Origin: Humulus lupulus
Lineage: Eukaryota; Streptophyta; Magnoliopsida; Rosales; Cannabaceae
Length of the DNA: 64,000 bases
Assembly (NCBI RefSeq): GCF_963169125.1
Contig: NC_084799.1
Coordinates: 105,043,143 to 105,107,142 of the forward strand
Reading direction: 5' to 3'
Shown here: piece after piece, positions 35,011 through 46,852 of the stretch
Layout of the letters: each line of letters begins with the position of its first letter
Position numbering within the stretch: position 1 is the first letter of the stretch
Position numbers and translations under genes: made by a program
The notes under the pieces: model-generated
Database searches by the model: none
The model's input: the letters and a program-made list of their open reading frames with translations, nothing else
Told to the model about the DNA's origin: nothing

Positions 35011-35536
35011 AAATAACGTGATTTTTTTGCGTTAGTTAAGAACTGCCACATAATATTTTAACCAGGAAGACTGCAAATGTTTACGCCAATTCCCATAGCA
35101 TATTTGATAAAAAAAATAGCCACAGGAATAGAAAAATAGCAACAAAAATAGAAAAATAGTAGTGTAAAAATTAATAAAAAAACACCCATAAATCAATAAA
35201 ATATTTGTATAGTTAACATTTGTCATTAAAATCTACAAAGGTATAATTCAGATTTCAAAGTTAATCATTGTATGTAGTTATAACTATGACATTCTAAAAT
35301 TCTAAGCATTAAACACTTAAACTAAAGTATCCTTACCAAACTTGCTAATTTGCTAACTGAGATACGCCGAAATTGATTTAGTCCACTTATACCATATATT
35401 GTTGATTTAGTCAGCCGTATATGTTATTGTACTCTTAAACTATTTAAGAAATATCTAAAATAATAAGTTAGAATTAATTTATCCAAATGAAATCATAAGT
35501 GATAGTTTCAATAAAATTAAAAGAGTAAAATAATAC

Positions 35537-36174
35537 CTCATTTTTGAAGTAGGTCTTCAGTCTAGGCTGTGAAATAAAATATCTAGCAAACTTCATAACG
35601 TAATAGCCATACTCGGTAGGCCCAGTTTGGTTTCGACACTATTACATCATAGTTATACAAATATAAATATCATATTTGGAAAGTTATTATAATAAAAATA
35701 TGTCCAAAACTTTAATAAGATAAATAATAATTTACTTACTTTAGGAACAAAAACTTTTAATTTCATTGACTCTTTTTGTTTTCGGTGTGTATCATATTGA
35801 TCTAATGCCCTGCACAAAATATTAATATTTATTCAAATGTGAGTCTGGATGAACTAACAAATTGATTAAGTAATATATATAGCTTACATGATAATTATTT
35901 CCTTGATTTCCAGACGAAAATGTGAATTTACAGGATCCAAAAATGCCACCGAATGACTGTGTGGCTGAATCAATACTAACATCTAGTGAAAGCTACAACC
36001 AAAAATATTTTTGTGTAAGATATTTATCAATAAAAAAAGTATATGGATATAAAGTTAAGATTACTTACTTGTTATTCCATGGACAAATTAAAAATTGTGT
36101 CTCTAGTTCCATTTGCAGAAATCGCTTGAAGAGGTTTTTAGCTCGTGTTTCATTGGTTCCTCCATCAGTGGACA
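35537..36174 (-). pseudogene. Ulp1-like cysteine protease (C48) fragment, four exons, inactivated
   Basis: Four minus-strand exons with GT/AG borders keep one frame when joined: 36174-36069 (ends FLICPWNN), 35992-35888 (FH, then a stop, then MLVLIQPHSHSVAFLDP), 35809-35740 (ALDQYDTHRKQKESMKLK) and 35638-35537 (CRNQTGPTEYGYYVMKFARY). This is the catalytic core of Ulp1/SENP-like deSUMOylating proteases: His in the HW motif, Asp in FLDP, the oxyanion Gln, and Cys in ECGYYVM. Here His, Asp and Gln remain. The Trp after His is a TAG stop (35983-35985), and the catalytic Cys codon reads TAT, Tyr (35609-35611). CACTA and Mutator-like elements of plants often carry Ulp1 genes. The N-terminal part and an ATG are not recognised. 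Not active as read. Confidence 0.85.
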
Positions 36175-36199
36175 CTAAAATAAGTGATCTTTTATTTTA

Positions 36200-37600
36200 A
36201 CAATTGTCATCCTATTAATGTTACCACACTTAACACAAGGATAAAGAATACTATTAGGAGATTGAGTATTCCTTGCACAAAATTGCAAGAAAAACTCAAT
36301 TCCATTCCTATATTTCACTGATAACCTATCCGCTGACATCTAGTCTCTATCCATTTTCAAATTTCACACAAACAGAAAAACCAAACAAACAGAGTAACAA
36401 ACATTAAAAATTAGGTTCATGAATTACCTAATTGACAAGTAAGCAAAGGAAACAATATGTCCAAAAAAATTTGGGCAGCATTTCCCCTAATTCTATCACA
36501 TTTCCCAAATTTTAAAACATACATGCATACAACACATAATATACACAAAAATATTCAACATATCAATCAAATATGCATAATTCTCATATTACTAAATCTA
36601 AAAAAATAGGACAGCATTTTTCCTATTTCTATCACATTTTCCAAATTTAAACGAACCTATATTCATCACATAAACACAACAACAAACTAATTAATCAATC
36701 AAACATGCATAATTACAGCCTTATATCATCGCAACAAACAGTCCCATAACCTATCTCTACTAATTTATTATTCCTATATTCCACTAAGTTCAATATCTTA
36801 ATTATATATTAAGGTCAAAAATATTATTACCTCCAATATAAAATCCTCCAAAGCTTGATCTCACCAAAAAATCGTCAACAAAAAACCTATTCAAATATAC
36901 CAATAAACAAAAAATAAATGAAAAAGTTATCAACATATATATATATATATATTTAAACTATTGAACCCAAAATTTAAAAAAAAAATAAAAAGATAAAAAA
37001 ATATAAAGAAAATTTTACTAAAAATATTAAATCTAAATAGTTAATAAAGTAGAACTTATAGAAAATATATAAACTAATCTCTATACCCATCTACATAATA
37101 AAGCCCAAAATTAAATTTAATAAAAAATTGAAAAAGTTAACAAAATATAAAGAAATTATAATAAAAAATTTCTAAAAAAATAAAATATTAAAACGCAAAG
37201 TTTAAACCTGAAACAATTACATAATCTCAATATAAAACTAACCAAAAATTTAAAAAATTGAAATATAGCTATTTCAAAAAAAAAATCACAAAAATTAAAT
37301 TTGATTCATAAAGATTAATAAAATTGCACTTACTTGTGGTAATTGAGTAATGTGGATTCTTGAAGTAGCAAACCCCAAAAAACTAAGGAAGTTTTTGGGT
37401 TTTTAAACAATAATCTTCAAAAATAAAAAATCTACAAAAGAAATTAAAAAAATAACTATGTATAAGGTTCATAATCATATATAAACCATCATTTGAACCT
37501 TAAAATTGAAAAAAAAAAAATGAAGAAAGCTTACTAAAATGTGCCAAAATGTTCGAAAGGGTAAATGAGCTCTCTCGAGGGGACGAAAGGGGTTTAAAGG
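36200..37600. other. AT-rich interior of the CACTA element, no gene seen
   Basis: Only short frames. It may contain the missing N-terminal exons of the Ulp1-like gene, but I could not identify any. Confidence 0.5.
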
Positions 37601-39659
37601 CGTTACCGTCAGTGCCCCACTAACGCGAATGGGACGTTTACATCAGTGGGGCACTAACGCTAACACCCAAGTAAAACACGCATTTTACTTGAGCGTTAGT
37701 GTCAGTGCCCCACTAACTTAAACATTCCATTAGCGTCAGTGCCCCACTGACGCTAACGAGACATTTGAGTCAGTGGGGCACTGGTGCTAACATCCAAGTT
37801 AACAACGTCGGTGTTCTAACTGACACAAATACCCTTTCATTTGTGGCAGTGGCCAATTGCAACCAATGCTAATTCTCGGTCAATGGCATCAGTCAACTGT
37901 GTTGACTGACACGAAATGGGTCTTTTGGTGTAGTGGCGACCAAAAACAAAACGCATTTGAGAATCCATAATTTGGGCAATAAAAAATAAGTTTTGATTTT
38001 TATATTCAACAAATATTTTTTTTAGATTCTCAATAAAGATTAAATGACTATTATTTAATATACACTATTTGTGTAACGACCCAAAATCATTAATAAGGTT
38101 TAAGGGCCTTGATTAGTGTGTTGGGAGGGCGTAATTGGTATTTATGTGAACAATTATTAAATGCATGATTATGTGACATGCACGATCCTATGATTATATG
38201 GATATGTGAAATGCATGTTTATGAGTATTAAATATGCATGTGGGCCCTGTTTAGCTGGTAAGGGCATATTTGTAATTTTGGCCCGTTGAGGGCATAAATG
38301 TAATTATATGTGATAAATTTTTGAGACCACATTATTATGTGGATATATTTGCAGCTTGTGGCTCGAGGCGATCCTAGTGAGCGGTTTAGTGAAATAGTCA
38401 CGGTGGGGAATTTATACCCGGTTCGAGGGCGCCTGGGGGTATTTTTGGGAACTTGGGAAATATATTGGCGATTATTAGGCATTGGGGAAAATAATGGGTG
38501 ATTAATTAGATGACGGGAATTAAGTGGTAAATATAAGGGACACTTGAGGAATTAGCAGGAATTGAGAACAATGACCAAAATGCCCTTAGAGTGATTATAG
38601 ACTTGGTTAATATTTGGGAGGGCGAAAGGGTCTTTTGGTGTTTAAGAGGGGATAAGTGTTATTCTGCCCTTTTGGACTTAGTGGAAGTTGTAGAAAGAAT
38701 GAGAAACTGAAGGAAAGAGAGAAAGAAGGAAAAACAGAGCATTAAACCTATCTCTCTCTCTCTCTCACGAATTACTGCTTCTCTCTCCCTTTCTTGTGGA
38801 TTTTGGAGCTGGAAACTCAGGGAAAGTCTAGGAAAAGTCTTGGGACTTTGATCCTTGGAGTGGCTAGAAGTTCAATTGGATTTAGCTCAAGTTAAGGTAA
38901 GGTTTAAATATTGATTTGAGATTTTTGGGTTGTGTTGAGGTTGATCTTTGAACTTGGGTTTTGGATGGGAATTCAAGGACATAAGCCTCGGAATTGGATG
39001 AGCTAAAGTTTGGACGAGCAGAAAGACAACCTAAGGTCGAAATATCTCAGCTAAGGTAACAAATTCTAACTTTGAAGTTCTGGGTTTCTGATGATGTTCT
39101 TGAGATTTTGAGCTCAAGTTGGGTTTATGAATTTGATGATGCCTTTAGCTAGGTTTTTGATGTTGATGGGTTGATTTGGTTGAGTTATAGTGAGTTATAA
39201 TGTCAATTCTGAGGTTGGATAAGGTTTGGAGTGATTTGGTAGAGCTTTGGCTTAGGAAATTTTGAAGGAAAAATCCAGAAGTTGCATGCTGCTGGTTGTT
39301 GCGTTGTAGCACTAGCACTGGAGTGCTACAGTGCTATGCCTGGTTTCCTGGGGGGCGTTTGTCTCTGCTTGTAGCACTGTAGCGCCCACCTTGTGGCGCT
39401 GTAGTGCTACCCTGCCTCCAGAAGTGGGTTTTGGGTATTTTTCTTAGGGTTTTTGCTTGGGGGCTCGGGGGTCGATTCCACCACCCCATTTGGTGGAATT
39501 GGGCTTCCCGAGGGCTTTGGATTGGTCCTGAAGTTGGGTTATGGAATAGAGATTTAATGATGGTACTATTTTACAGTTGTGACTAGGTGTTCGCTAGGGC
39601 TCAGATCGGGATCGTGCTCAAGTGTAACTTCAGTTAGCCAAAGTGCTCGGAATCAAAGG

Positions 39660-40764
39660 TGTAAAATCCTTTTTTGGCTAAACTTTAATTTAGACAAAAT
39701 ATTTTAATTGTTTAAAGAAAAATCAGTAGCAATCTCCTTGTTGATATTCGGTTTTATTAGCAATATTCTCAGCTGATTTTGTAATGTGAAAAGATCTCTA
39801 AATGTAAATATATTTGTTACCTTATTTATCTCAAATAATCAATTTTTGGTAAAAATATATTGTGCAAATATCTTGAGATTATTTTCAGGGATTATATAGG
39901 ATTATGGTTATCCTGGAAATAAAGAAGGAGTCGAAAATGAACTTGGTCAAGAAAAATGACCATGTTCGTTCTGCCAGATCAAACGGATCACGTTGCTGAC
40001 TCATCAGTTTCCTTTCCTGTCAACACAGAATCCATCTGGCTGGCTGTTTTCCTAAATCAAAGGAATTCGCAAATTGATTTCAAAGATTCCAGAAAATCAT
40101 GGCCTTGGACGTTTTCCCTTCCTATAAATACCTTGTCAAGGCCTTTGGATTTTTCATCTCTTCCATTTTGAATATTTGTAATCGTTATGCTATTTTGAAG
40201 AGTGTGTTTATTTGTAGAGATTAAGTTTGTTCACCTTAATCTTTGTGAGAGTGCTAAGTGTACTTGTGATATCTATCTAGTCCATTGTAAACAGATAGTG
40301 TCTATTGTGAACGTGTTCATAAGGATCTTCGGGAGAGGATTCGATCTAAGTCTCACCTCGGGAGGAAGTGAGCACTCGCTGTTCTTTGAAGGGAGTTCAA
40401 GAGAATCAGCGTTTCATCAAACCAGATTCGTAGAGAAGAGTACAACAAGATTGCGACAATAGTTTAAGAGGGAGTCTTACATTGTTTAAGTCAATGCTTT
40501 TGTACACTTTGTTTCTTTACTAATTGGTTTATTCTCTGGGCGTGGCCCCAAGGAGTAGGATATCCGAAAGGGTTTCTGAACCTTGTAAAAATTCGCTGTG
40601 TTCTCTAATTTTTGCACTGTTTAATTTTTGTGTTCAGTTATGTCGTGACAAGTTCGGATTCTGTCCCGACAGAATCACTTTCTGTGTAAACATCTAATTA
40701 CCATTCCACATTTTAATTAATACATTGTTTAATTAATCTGGTAATTATTAAAAACGGAATTTCA
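39660..40764 (+). repeat. C2 5' LTR (1,105 bp)
   Basis: Starts TGTAAAATCC, ends GGAATTTCA. A TATA-like CTATAAATACC at about 40121 is the probable promoter. It lies inside Z2. Confidence 0.93.
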
Positions 40765-40766
40765 AT

Positions 40767-40778
40767 TGGTATCAGAGC
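40767..40778 (+). other. C2 primer binding site
   Basis: TGGTATCAGAGC, two bases after the LTR: complement of the 3' end of initiator methionine tRNA, standard for copia. Confidence 0.9.
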
Positions 40779-40836
40779 GGGTCACTAAATTCTTAGTGCG
40801 ATCTTGTATTTTTCCGTTTGTTTTGTGCTTTGTGAA

Positions 40837-43800
40837 ATGTCTTTCTTTGCAGAAGGTGGATCTATAACTCGTCCTCCTTTGTTGAATGATTCCAACTATC
40901 CTTATTGGAAGGTCAGGATGAGAGCCTTTATTAAATCACAAGAAGAAAAGGCATGGAGATCAATCTTAACAGGTTGGACACCCCCGTCTGAATCTGATGA
41001 TATCACAAAGGTAAAATCTGAAATTAACTGGACTGATGCTGAAGATAAATTATCCAGTTATAACAACAAAGCTTTGCATGCTATCTTTAATGGGGTTGGT
41101 GAAGGTTACATAAAATTAATATCTTCGTGTGAATCTGCCAAAGAAGCTTGGGAAATCCTTCAAACTCAATTTGAAGGAACTGCTGATGTAAAACGTTCTA
41201 GGCTTGTTATGTTAACTACTAGATTTGAAAATCTTAGAATGACAGAGACTGAGTCTCTCACAGAATTCTATGAAAAATTGTCTGATATAGCTAATGAATA
41301 TTTTGCTTTGGGAGAAAAATTGGAAAATAATGTGTTAGTTCAAAAAATTGTTAAAGTTCTTCCTGACTGGTTTCAAACAAAGCTCATAGCAATTGAAGAA
41401 GCCAAAGATCTCGACACAATGAAAGTAGAGGAATTGATGGGTTCATTGCGAACGTTTGAACTCAATCAACAAATTCGCCAAAAGGAAAATCCAAGTGCTC
41501 CCAAAGAAAAATCAGTTGCTCTCAAATCTTCAAAAATAAAAGATTCTGAAGAAAATGATGGTGAAGACGAAATGGCTTTGTTGACCAAAAATTTTCAAAA
41601 ATACATGAAAAAGATTGGTAACAAAAAATCCTCGTTCAAATCTTCCAAAGGTAATCAATTTTCTAGACCTTTTGACAATAACAATAAAAGAGGCGTGCAA
41701 TGCAGGGAATGTGAAGGATTTGGTCACATTCAATCTGAATGTGCTAACACACTGAAGAAAAACAAAAAGGTAATGGCAGCTACTTGGAGTGATCAGGACT
41801 CTGAAAGTAGTGATGAGGAAGATAACGTGAATCTTGCCTTAACCTCTGTTGTTTATGCATTAACACTAAATTTGCAGGATAATAAAAGGGTTGTTTGTCT
41901 AAACAATGCTGTTCAGGAAGATAATTCTGATTGTGAATCTAGTGAGTCTGATCTAGACGAGGATTCTCTGAAAGAATCATACAAAGATATGTGTGATCAA
42001 TGGTTAAGGGTTTGTTCTGATAATCGCTTAATGGAAAGCAATAATAAATATTTACAGGAAAAGAATGATGATCTTGTAAACACTGTGAAGAATCTTGAAG
42101 AAAATATTATTGCAAAAGATTGTGAAATTAAGCGATTGGCAAATGAAATTAATCACATGATTAAAGGTGTTAAAATGCTCAATCCAAATTCCAAGATTTT
42201 GGATGATGTTATTGATGCAGGCCAAAAAGCTGGTAATTTTTCTGGATTGGGATCTGATGGTTTTAAATCAAAAGGAAAAACCATTTTTGTGAAATCTGGA
42301 ATTCATTCTGTTGCATCCACTAACCTTTCTGCAGGTACATATCACACAGTTGATTTGACAAAAAGCAAATCTGTTTCCACATTTGTTAAACAGATCAATC
42401 GGTTCATTCCAATATGTCATTTCTGTGGAGTGAAAGGACACATCCGGCCCAGATGTTTTACTATGATGAATGTTTTCAAAAACAATTATTTAAATCATTA
42501 TAGTAAAACAAAACATGTTGTGAGAAAACCTTCAAAATATGTTTGGGTTGAAAAAGCAAGAAAAACTTGTCTTGCTGCTTTTACTTGTCATAAATCTCGT
42601 GCTTCTAATTCTTGGTATTTTGATAGTGGATGCTCTAGACATATGACAGGTGATGCAAATATACTCACCAATTTCAAATCTTTGAAATGTGGTGGAGTAA
42701 CATTTGGTGATGGTATGTCAGGTAATATTCTTGGAAAAGGTACTCTGAGTCTTGATGGTTTACCAAAATTGAAAAATGTTTTACTTGTTGAAGGACTTAA
42801 GGCTAATTTAATTAGTATAAGTCAGATTTGTGATCAAGGCTTCACAGTAAATTTTTCTCGTGATGATTGCAATGTTGTTGATCAAAATGGCGTGAGTATA
42901 TTGAAAGGATATATATCCATTGATAATTGCTATACTCTTTCGCCATCTCTCACATGTCACTCGGCCATAAGTAATACCACTGATTTATGGCACGAAAAAC
43001 TGGGTCATATAAATTTCAAAAATTTGAAAAAAATTGCAAGTGCAGGATTAGTTCGTGGTTTACCCAAGTTGGGTAGAGAATCTGCAGGTAAGTGTGAACC
43101 ATGTCAGTTGGGGAAACAATTAAAAAACTCCCACACAACTGTCACGGGAATCAATACTTCAAAAGTTCTTGAACTTTTGCACATGGATCTTATGGGTCCC
43201 ATTCAAGTTGAAAGTATCAATGGAAAAAGGTATATCTTTGTGTGTGTTGATGATTTTTCTCGTTTTACTTGGGTTGACTTCTTAAGGGAAAAATCAGACA
43301 CGTTTGATGCCTTCAAAAATCTGTGCATTAAATTGAGAGTTGAAAAAGATTGCAATATAGGCAAGATTGTGAGAATTAGAAGTGATCATGGTAAAGAATT
43401 TGAGAATACTGTTTATGATGATTTTTGTAAATCTCTAGGAATCTCTCATGAGTTCTCATCTCCCAAGACTCCAGAACAAAATGGGGTTGTTGAGAGAAAA
43501 AATAGAACCTTGCAGGAGATGGCTAGAGTAATGCTAAACAGTAAAAAACTCTCCAAACGATTGTGGGCAGAAGCTATATTCACTGCTTGCTACACAATCA
43601 ATCGAGTTTTTCTTAGGCCAGGTACTTTCAAAACTCCCTACGAAATTTGGAAAGGTAAAAAGCCCAATGTAAGTTATTTTCATGTTTTTGGATGCATATG
43701 CTATATCCTCAGAGATCGTGAGAATATTGGAAAATTTGATTCAAAAAGTGATATAGGAGTGTTTCTTGGATATTCTATGAATAGTAGAGCTTATCGTGTC

Positions 43801-45711
43801 TTTAACATGAGAACTCAAGCTGTAATGGAATCATCCAACGTTGTTTTTGATGATTTAAAAGATTTTTCTAAATATTCCAATGAAGAAGAAATTGATAGGT
43901 TTATTGCAGAAAGCTCTCAGACAGAATCTCCCACGGTGAAAAAAGATGATGTTGTGCCCTCTCATACCGAATCTGTTACAATAGAAGCTGAATCTGTTCT
44001 AACATCGTCCAATCGATCAACAAAGGAAAGGCCAGAAATCATCACAGATTCAATACAGAGAGAACCCTCTGCCAGAATAAAAAAGAATCATCCTTCAGAT
44101 CTCATTCTTGGTGATATTGAAGAAAGCATGGTAACAAGAAAAAGGTATGTGAATTTGGTTCAATTCGTTTGCTTTACATCCAGCTTTGAACCAAAAAATG
44201 TGAAAGAAGCCCTGAATGATGAGTCATGGATAAAAGCAATGCAAGAAGAATTGGAACAATTCACAAGAAATGAGGTATGGACTCTTGTTCCTAGACCAAA
44301 TCATACAAATGTTATTGGCACCAAATGGATTTTCAAAAACAAAACTGATGAATTTGGTATAATAATAAGAAATAAAGCTAGGTTAGTTGCTCAGGGGTAT
44401 ACTCAAATTGAAGGAGTTGATTTTGATGAAACTTTTGCCCCTGTCGCAAGACTTGAGTCAATAAGATTGCTATTGGCTGTTGCCTGTGTTGTTGGATTCA
44501 AACTTTTTCAAATGGATGTTAAATCTGCTTTTTTAAATGGAAATTTGAATGAGGAAGCATTTGTTGAACAACCAAAAGGATTTGAAGATCCACATAATCC
44601 TAATCACGTTTTTCAACTTAAAAAAGCTCTCTATGGTCTGAAACAAGCTCCTAGAGCTTGGTATGAAAGATTGACTCAATTCCTTGTTTCAAATGGGTAT
44701 AAAAGAGGAGGAGTAGATAAAACTCTTTTCATCAAAAATGTTGATTATGATATTGTCATTGCTCAAATCTATGTTGATGATATTGTTTTTGGCTCTACTT
44801 CTAACACTTTAGTGCAAGAATTTGTCAAACAAATGACGAATGAGTTTGAAATGAGTATGGTAGGTGAGTTAACCTTTTTTCTAGGTTTGCAAGTCAAACA
44901 GTCAGAAGATGGAACTTTCATCTCTCAAAGTAAGTATGCAAAAAATCTGGTCAAGAAATTTGGGATGGAATCTGCCAAACACGCCAAAACACCAATGGGA
45001 ACCACAGTCAAATTAATAAAGGATGAAAATGGTGTTAAGGTTGATCCAACCTTGTACAGAAGCATGATTGGAAGTCTTCTGTATCTCACAGCCAGTTGTC
45101 CTGATATAAGCTACAGTGTGGGGGTATGTGCTCGATATCAAGGAGATCCTATGGAATCACATGTGACAGCTGTAAAGCGAATCATCCGTTATGTAAATGG
45201 CACTCAAGAATATGGAATTTGGTACTCAAAGGAAACAAACTCTAATCTTGTTTTCTTTAGTGATGCTGATTGGGCAGGCAATGCAGATGACCGAAAAAGT
45301 ACAAGTGGGGGATGCTTTTATCTGGGAAACAATCTGGTTTCTTGGCATAGCAAGAAACAAAATTCAATCTCACTGTCTACTGCTGAGGCCGAGTACATTG
45401 TTGCAGGAAGTTGCTGTACGCAATTATTATGGATGAAACAAATGATGACAGATTATGGGTTTGATCTTAAAACTTTGACTATATTCTGTGATAACACTAG
45501 TGCTATTAATATCTCAAAAAATCCTGTCCAACACTCTCGCACTAAACACATTGACATTCGTCATCATTTTATTAGGGAACTTGTTGAAAATAAAACTTTG
45601 ATCTTAGAATATATTGAGACTGACAAACAGATTGCAGATATTTTTACAAAAGCCCTTGATACAGTCAGGTTTGATTCCCTCAGGAAGTCCTTGGGGGTTT
45701 GTCCCAATTAA
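40837..45711 (+). CDS. C2 gag-pol polyprotein, intact
   Basis: One open frame; the Met at 40837 ([16 protein letters not shown]) is the likely start, although the frame is open from 40804. Residues below count from 40804. Gag with UBN2-like region (about 20-240); zinc knuckle C300-C303-H308-C313; coiled coil about 390-475; second knuckle C538-C541-H546-C551. Protease DSG at 607. Integrase zinc finger from H730 to C764/C767, catalytic D795, D861 and E897 with exact D-35-E spacing. RT motif A with D1238 and YVDD at 1323-1326. RNase H from about 1487 (SDADWAG) with AEAEY and CDN motifs. It ends [23 protein letters not shown]. All catalytic residues I can check are present and no stop or frameshift is visible, so it could encode an active product. 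Confidence 0.95.
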   Translation: MSFFAEGGSITRPPLLNDSNYPYWKVRMRAFIKSQEEKAWRSILTGWTPPSESDDITKVKSEINWTDAEDKLSSYNNKALHAIFNGVGEGYIKLISSCESAKEAWEILQTQFEGTADVKRSRLVMLTTRFENLRMTETESLTEFYEKLSDIANEYFALGEKLENNVLVQKIVKVLPDWFQTKLIAIEEAKDLDTMKVEELMGSLRTFELNQQIRQKENPSAPKEKSVALKSSKIKDSEENDGEDEMALLTKNFQKYMKKIGNKKSSFKSSKGNQFSRPFDNNNKRGVQCRECEGFGHIQSECANTLKKNKKVMAATWSDQDSESSDEEDNVNLALTSVVYALTLNLQDNKRVVCLNNAVQEDNSDCESSESDLDEDSLKESYKDMCDQWLRVCSDNRLMESNNKYLQEKNDDLVNTVKNLEENIIAKDCEIKRLANEINHMIKGVKMLNPNSKILDDVIDAGQKAGNFSGLGSDGFKSKGKTIFVKSGIHSVASTNLSAGTYHTVDLTKSKSVSTFVKQINRFIPICHFCGVKGHIRPRCFTMMNVFKNNYLNHYSKTKHVVRKPSKYVWVEKARKTCLAAFTCHKSRASNSWYFDSGCSRHMTGDANILTNFKSLKCGGVTFGDGMSGNILGKGTLSLDGLPKLKNVLLVEGLKANLISISQICDQGFTVNFSRDDCNVVDQNGVSILKGYISIDNCYTLSPSLTCHSAISNTTDLWHEKLGHINFKNLKKIASAGLVRGLPKLGRESAGKCEPCQLGKQLKNSHTTVTGINTSKVLELLHMDLMGPIQVESINGKRYIFVCVDDFSRFTWVDFLREKSDTFDAFKNLCIKLRVEKDCNIGKIVRIRSDHGKEFENTVYDDFCKSLGISHEFSSPKTPEQNGVVERKNRTLQEMARVMLNSKKLSKRLWAEAIFTACYTINRVFLRPGTFKTPYEIWKGKKPNVSYFHVFGCICYILRDRENIGKFDSKSDIGVFLGYSMNSRAYRVFNMRTQAVMESSNVVFDDLKDFSKYSNEEEIDRFIAESSQTESPTVKKDDVVPSHTESVTIEAESVLTSSNRSTKERPEIITDSIQREPSARIKKNHPSDLILGDIEESMVTRKRYVNLVQFVCFTSSFEPKNVKEALNDESWIKAMQEELEQFTRNEVWTLVPRPNHTNVIGTKWIFKNKTDEFGIIIRNKARLVAQGYTQIEGVDFDETFAPVARLESIRLLLAVACVVGFKLFQMDVKSAFLNGNLNEEAFVEQPKGFEDPHNPNHVFQLKKALYGLKQAPRAWYERLTQFLVSNGYKRGGVDKTLFIKNVDYDIVIAQIYVDDIVFGSTSNTLVQEFVKQMTNEFEMSMVGELTFFLGLQVKQSEDGTFISQSKYAKNLVKKFGMESAKHAKTPMGTTVKLIKDENGVKVDPTLYRSMIGSLLYLTASCPDISYSVGVCARYQGDPMESHVTAVKRIIRYVNGTQEYGIWYSKETNSNLVFFSDADWAGNADDRKSTSGGCFYLGNNLVSWHSKKQNSISLSTAEAEYIVAGSCCTQLLWMKQMMTDYGFDLKTLTIFCDNTSAINISKNPVQHSRTKHIDIRHHFIRELVENKTLILEYIETDKQIADIFTKALDTVRFDSLRKSLGVCPN

Positions 45712-46852
45712 TTTGTTTTGTGCTGTACCTTATCCCTGTATTTGTAAAAGTTGCGTGATGTCTCTTTGTCCTTGCTCTTCGAAAAAGTTCCAATCATTAT
45801 GTCAAAATATATTTTTACTTCAGGTTAGAAATTATAGTTAATATCATTCATGCTATTTTTCTTCAAAATAAAATTAAAAAACAAATAGTCCCTCCAATTA
45901 ATATTTCTTTAAGTCAATCTGTGTTTTTTTGTGTGTGAGCTTTTGTTCCTCGAAAAGTATTTCAAAGCTCCATCTTAGAATAGAGCTACCTACACTGTTG
46001 TGTAAATTGCTTAAACTTTGAGTAAGTTGGAACTATGTAACTAACAATTATGTAGAAGATACTCTACCACTGTTAAAAACAAGCCTTCAGTGTAGTGTGA
46101 AAGCGTCTAATTTGGTTACTCATTGAGAAAAAGGCTAACAATTGCCACATAGGGCAATGTCCCTGAAAAAGGCTAAAAATTGCCATACAGGGCAATGATC
46201 TCTGCTTTCACAATCACACACAAATGCTTGAGATATACTGTTGGGCAACATGTGTAAGTCTCATACACACTGATTGATCTGAGTGAAATATTTTTTGTGA
46301 TTGGAATAAATGTTTTGTGATATTTTATTTTGAAAAATAAAAGCATGATTTATATTAAATATATTTTCTAAACCTTATAGTAAAGATGTGTTTTGATATA
46401 ATGATTGTTTCTTTTTCCACATGCAAGGGCACGAAGACATTGGGCACTAATCAAAATGGGATATTTTCATTTTTTGGGTACATTCGGTTTGACTTCTTAA
46501 AATAATTAAAATATATATATATAAATAGATAAATAAATAATATTTCTTTTTGAGGGAAATCAAATCTGCGTGTGTCAAAAAGGGTAAGTTGTATCTTAAT
46601 TATTTTTGTCCTTATCTCATATTTTTTTAAGATCAAAAGTTTCCTTTTTTGGCTTGTTTCCCAATTTGTGTCGTGCACTATTGTTGGCAGTTATTATTGA
46701 GATATTTGGTGGTACTTTCCTAAAAGTGTTTATCCTTTTTAATTTTCAAATAATGGAATTAAAGATCAAATCCCTATCTTTTTCTGTCTTTATATTCGGA
46801 TTTCCTTGGGCCCATTTCTTCAACCGTCTCCTTTCTTCTCCTTTTTTGTTCT
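45712..46852 (+). other. C2 spacer between pol and the second ORF
   Basis: Non-coding. It holds a short direct repeat, AAAAAGGCTAA followed by AATTGCCA and AGGGCAATG, at about 46129-46200. Near 46858-46870 TTTTCCTTGGCAG looks like a splice acceptor and could serve a spliced message for the second ORF. Confidence 0.6.

Larger units (their letters stand above)
34661..37935. mobile_element. CACTA-type non-autonomous transposon carrying a Ulp1-like gene
   Basis: Left end CACTATTACAAAAAAAGCC at 34661 and right end complement CACTACACCAAAAGACCC ending at 37935. Both ends carry arrays of short palindromic repeats (GTCAGTG-N3-CACTGAC type) at about 34735-35010 and 37600-37900. Flanking bases are GCA and GCG, an imperfect 3-bp duplication. 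The 3.3-kb element has no transposase but contains a four-exon Ulp1-like protease remnant (35537-36174). The rest is AT-rich and unrecognised. Confidence 0.82.

Noticed and set aside
35922..36200. 92-codon plus-strand frame in the CACTA element
   Set aside because: It is antisense to the Ulp1-like exons, which explain the region better.
40202..40462. 86-codon frame in the C2 LTR, repeated at 49420-49680
   Set aside because: Conserved only because the two LTRs are near-identical; it lies in the transcribed leader and has no motif.
40767..40778. tRNA gene signal
   Set aside because: The tRNA-complementary bases are a primer binding site after an LTR; no cloverleaf is present.
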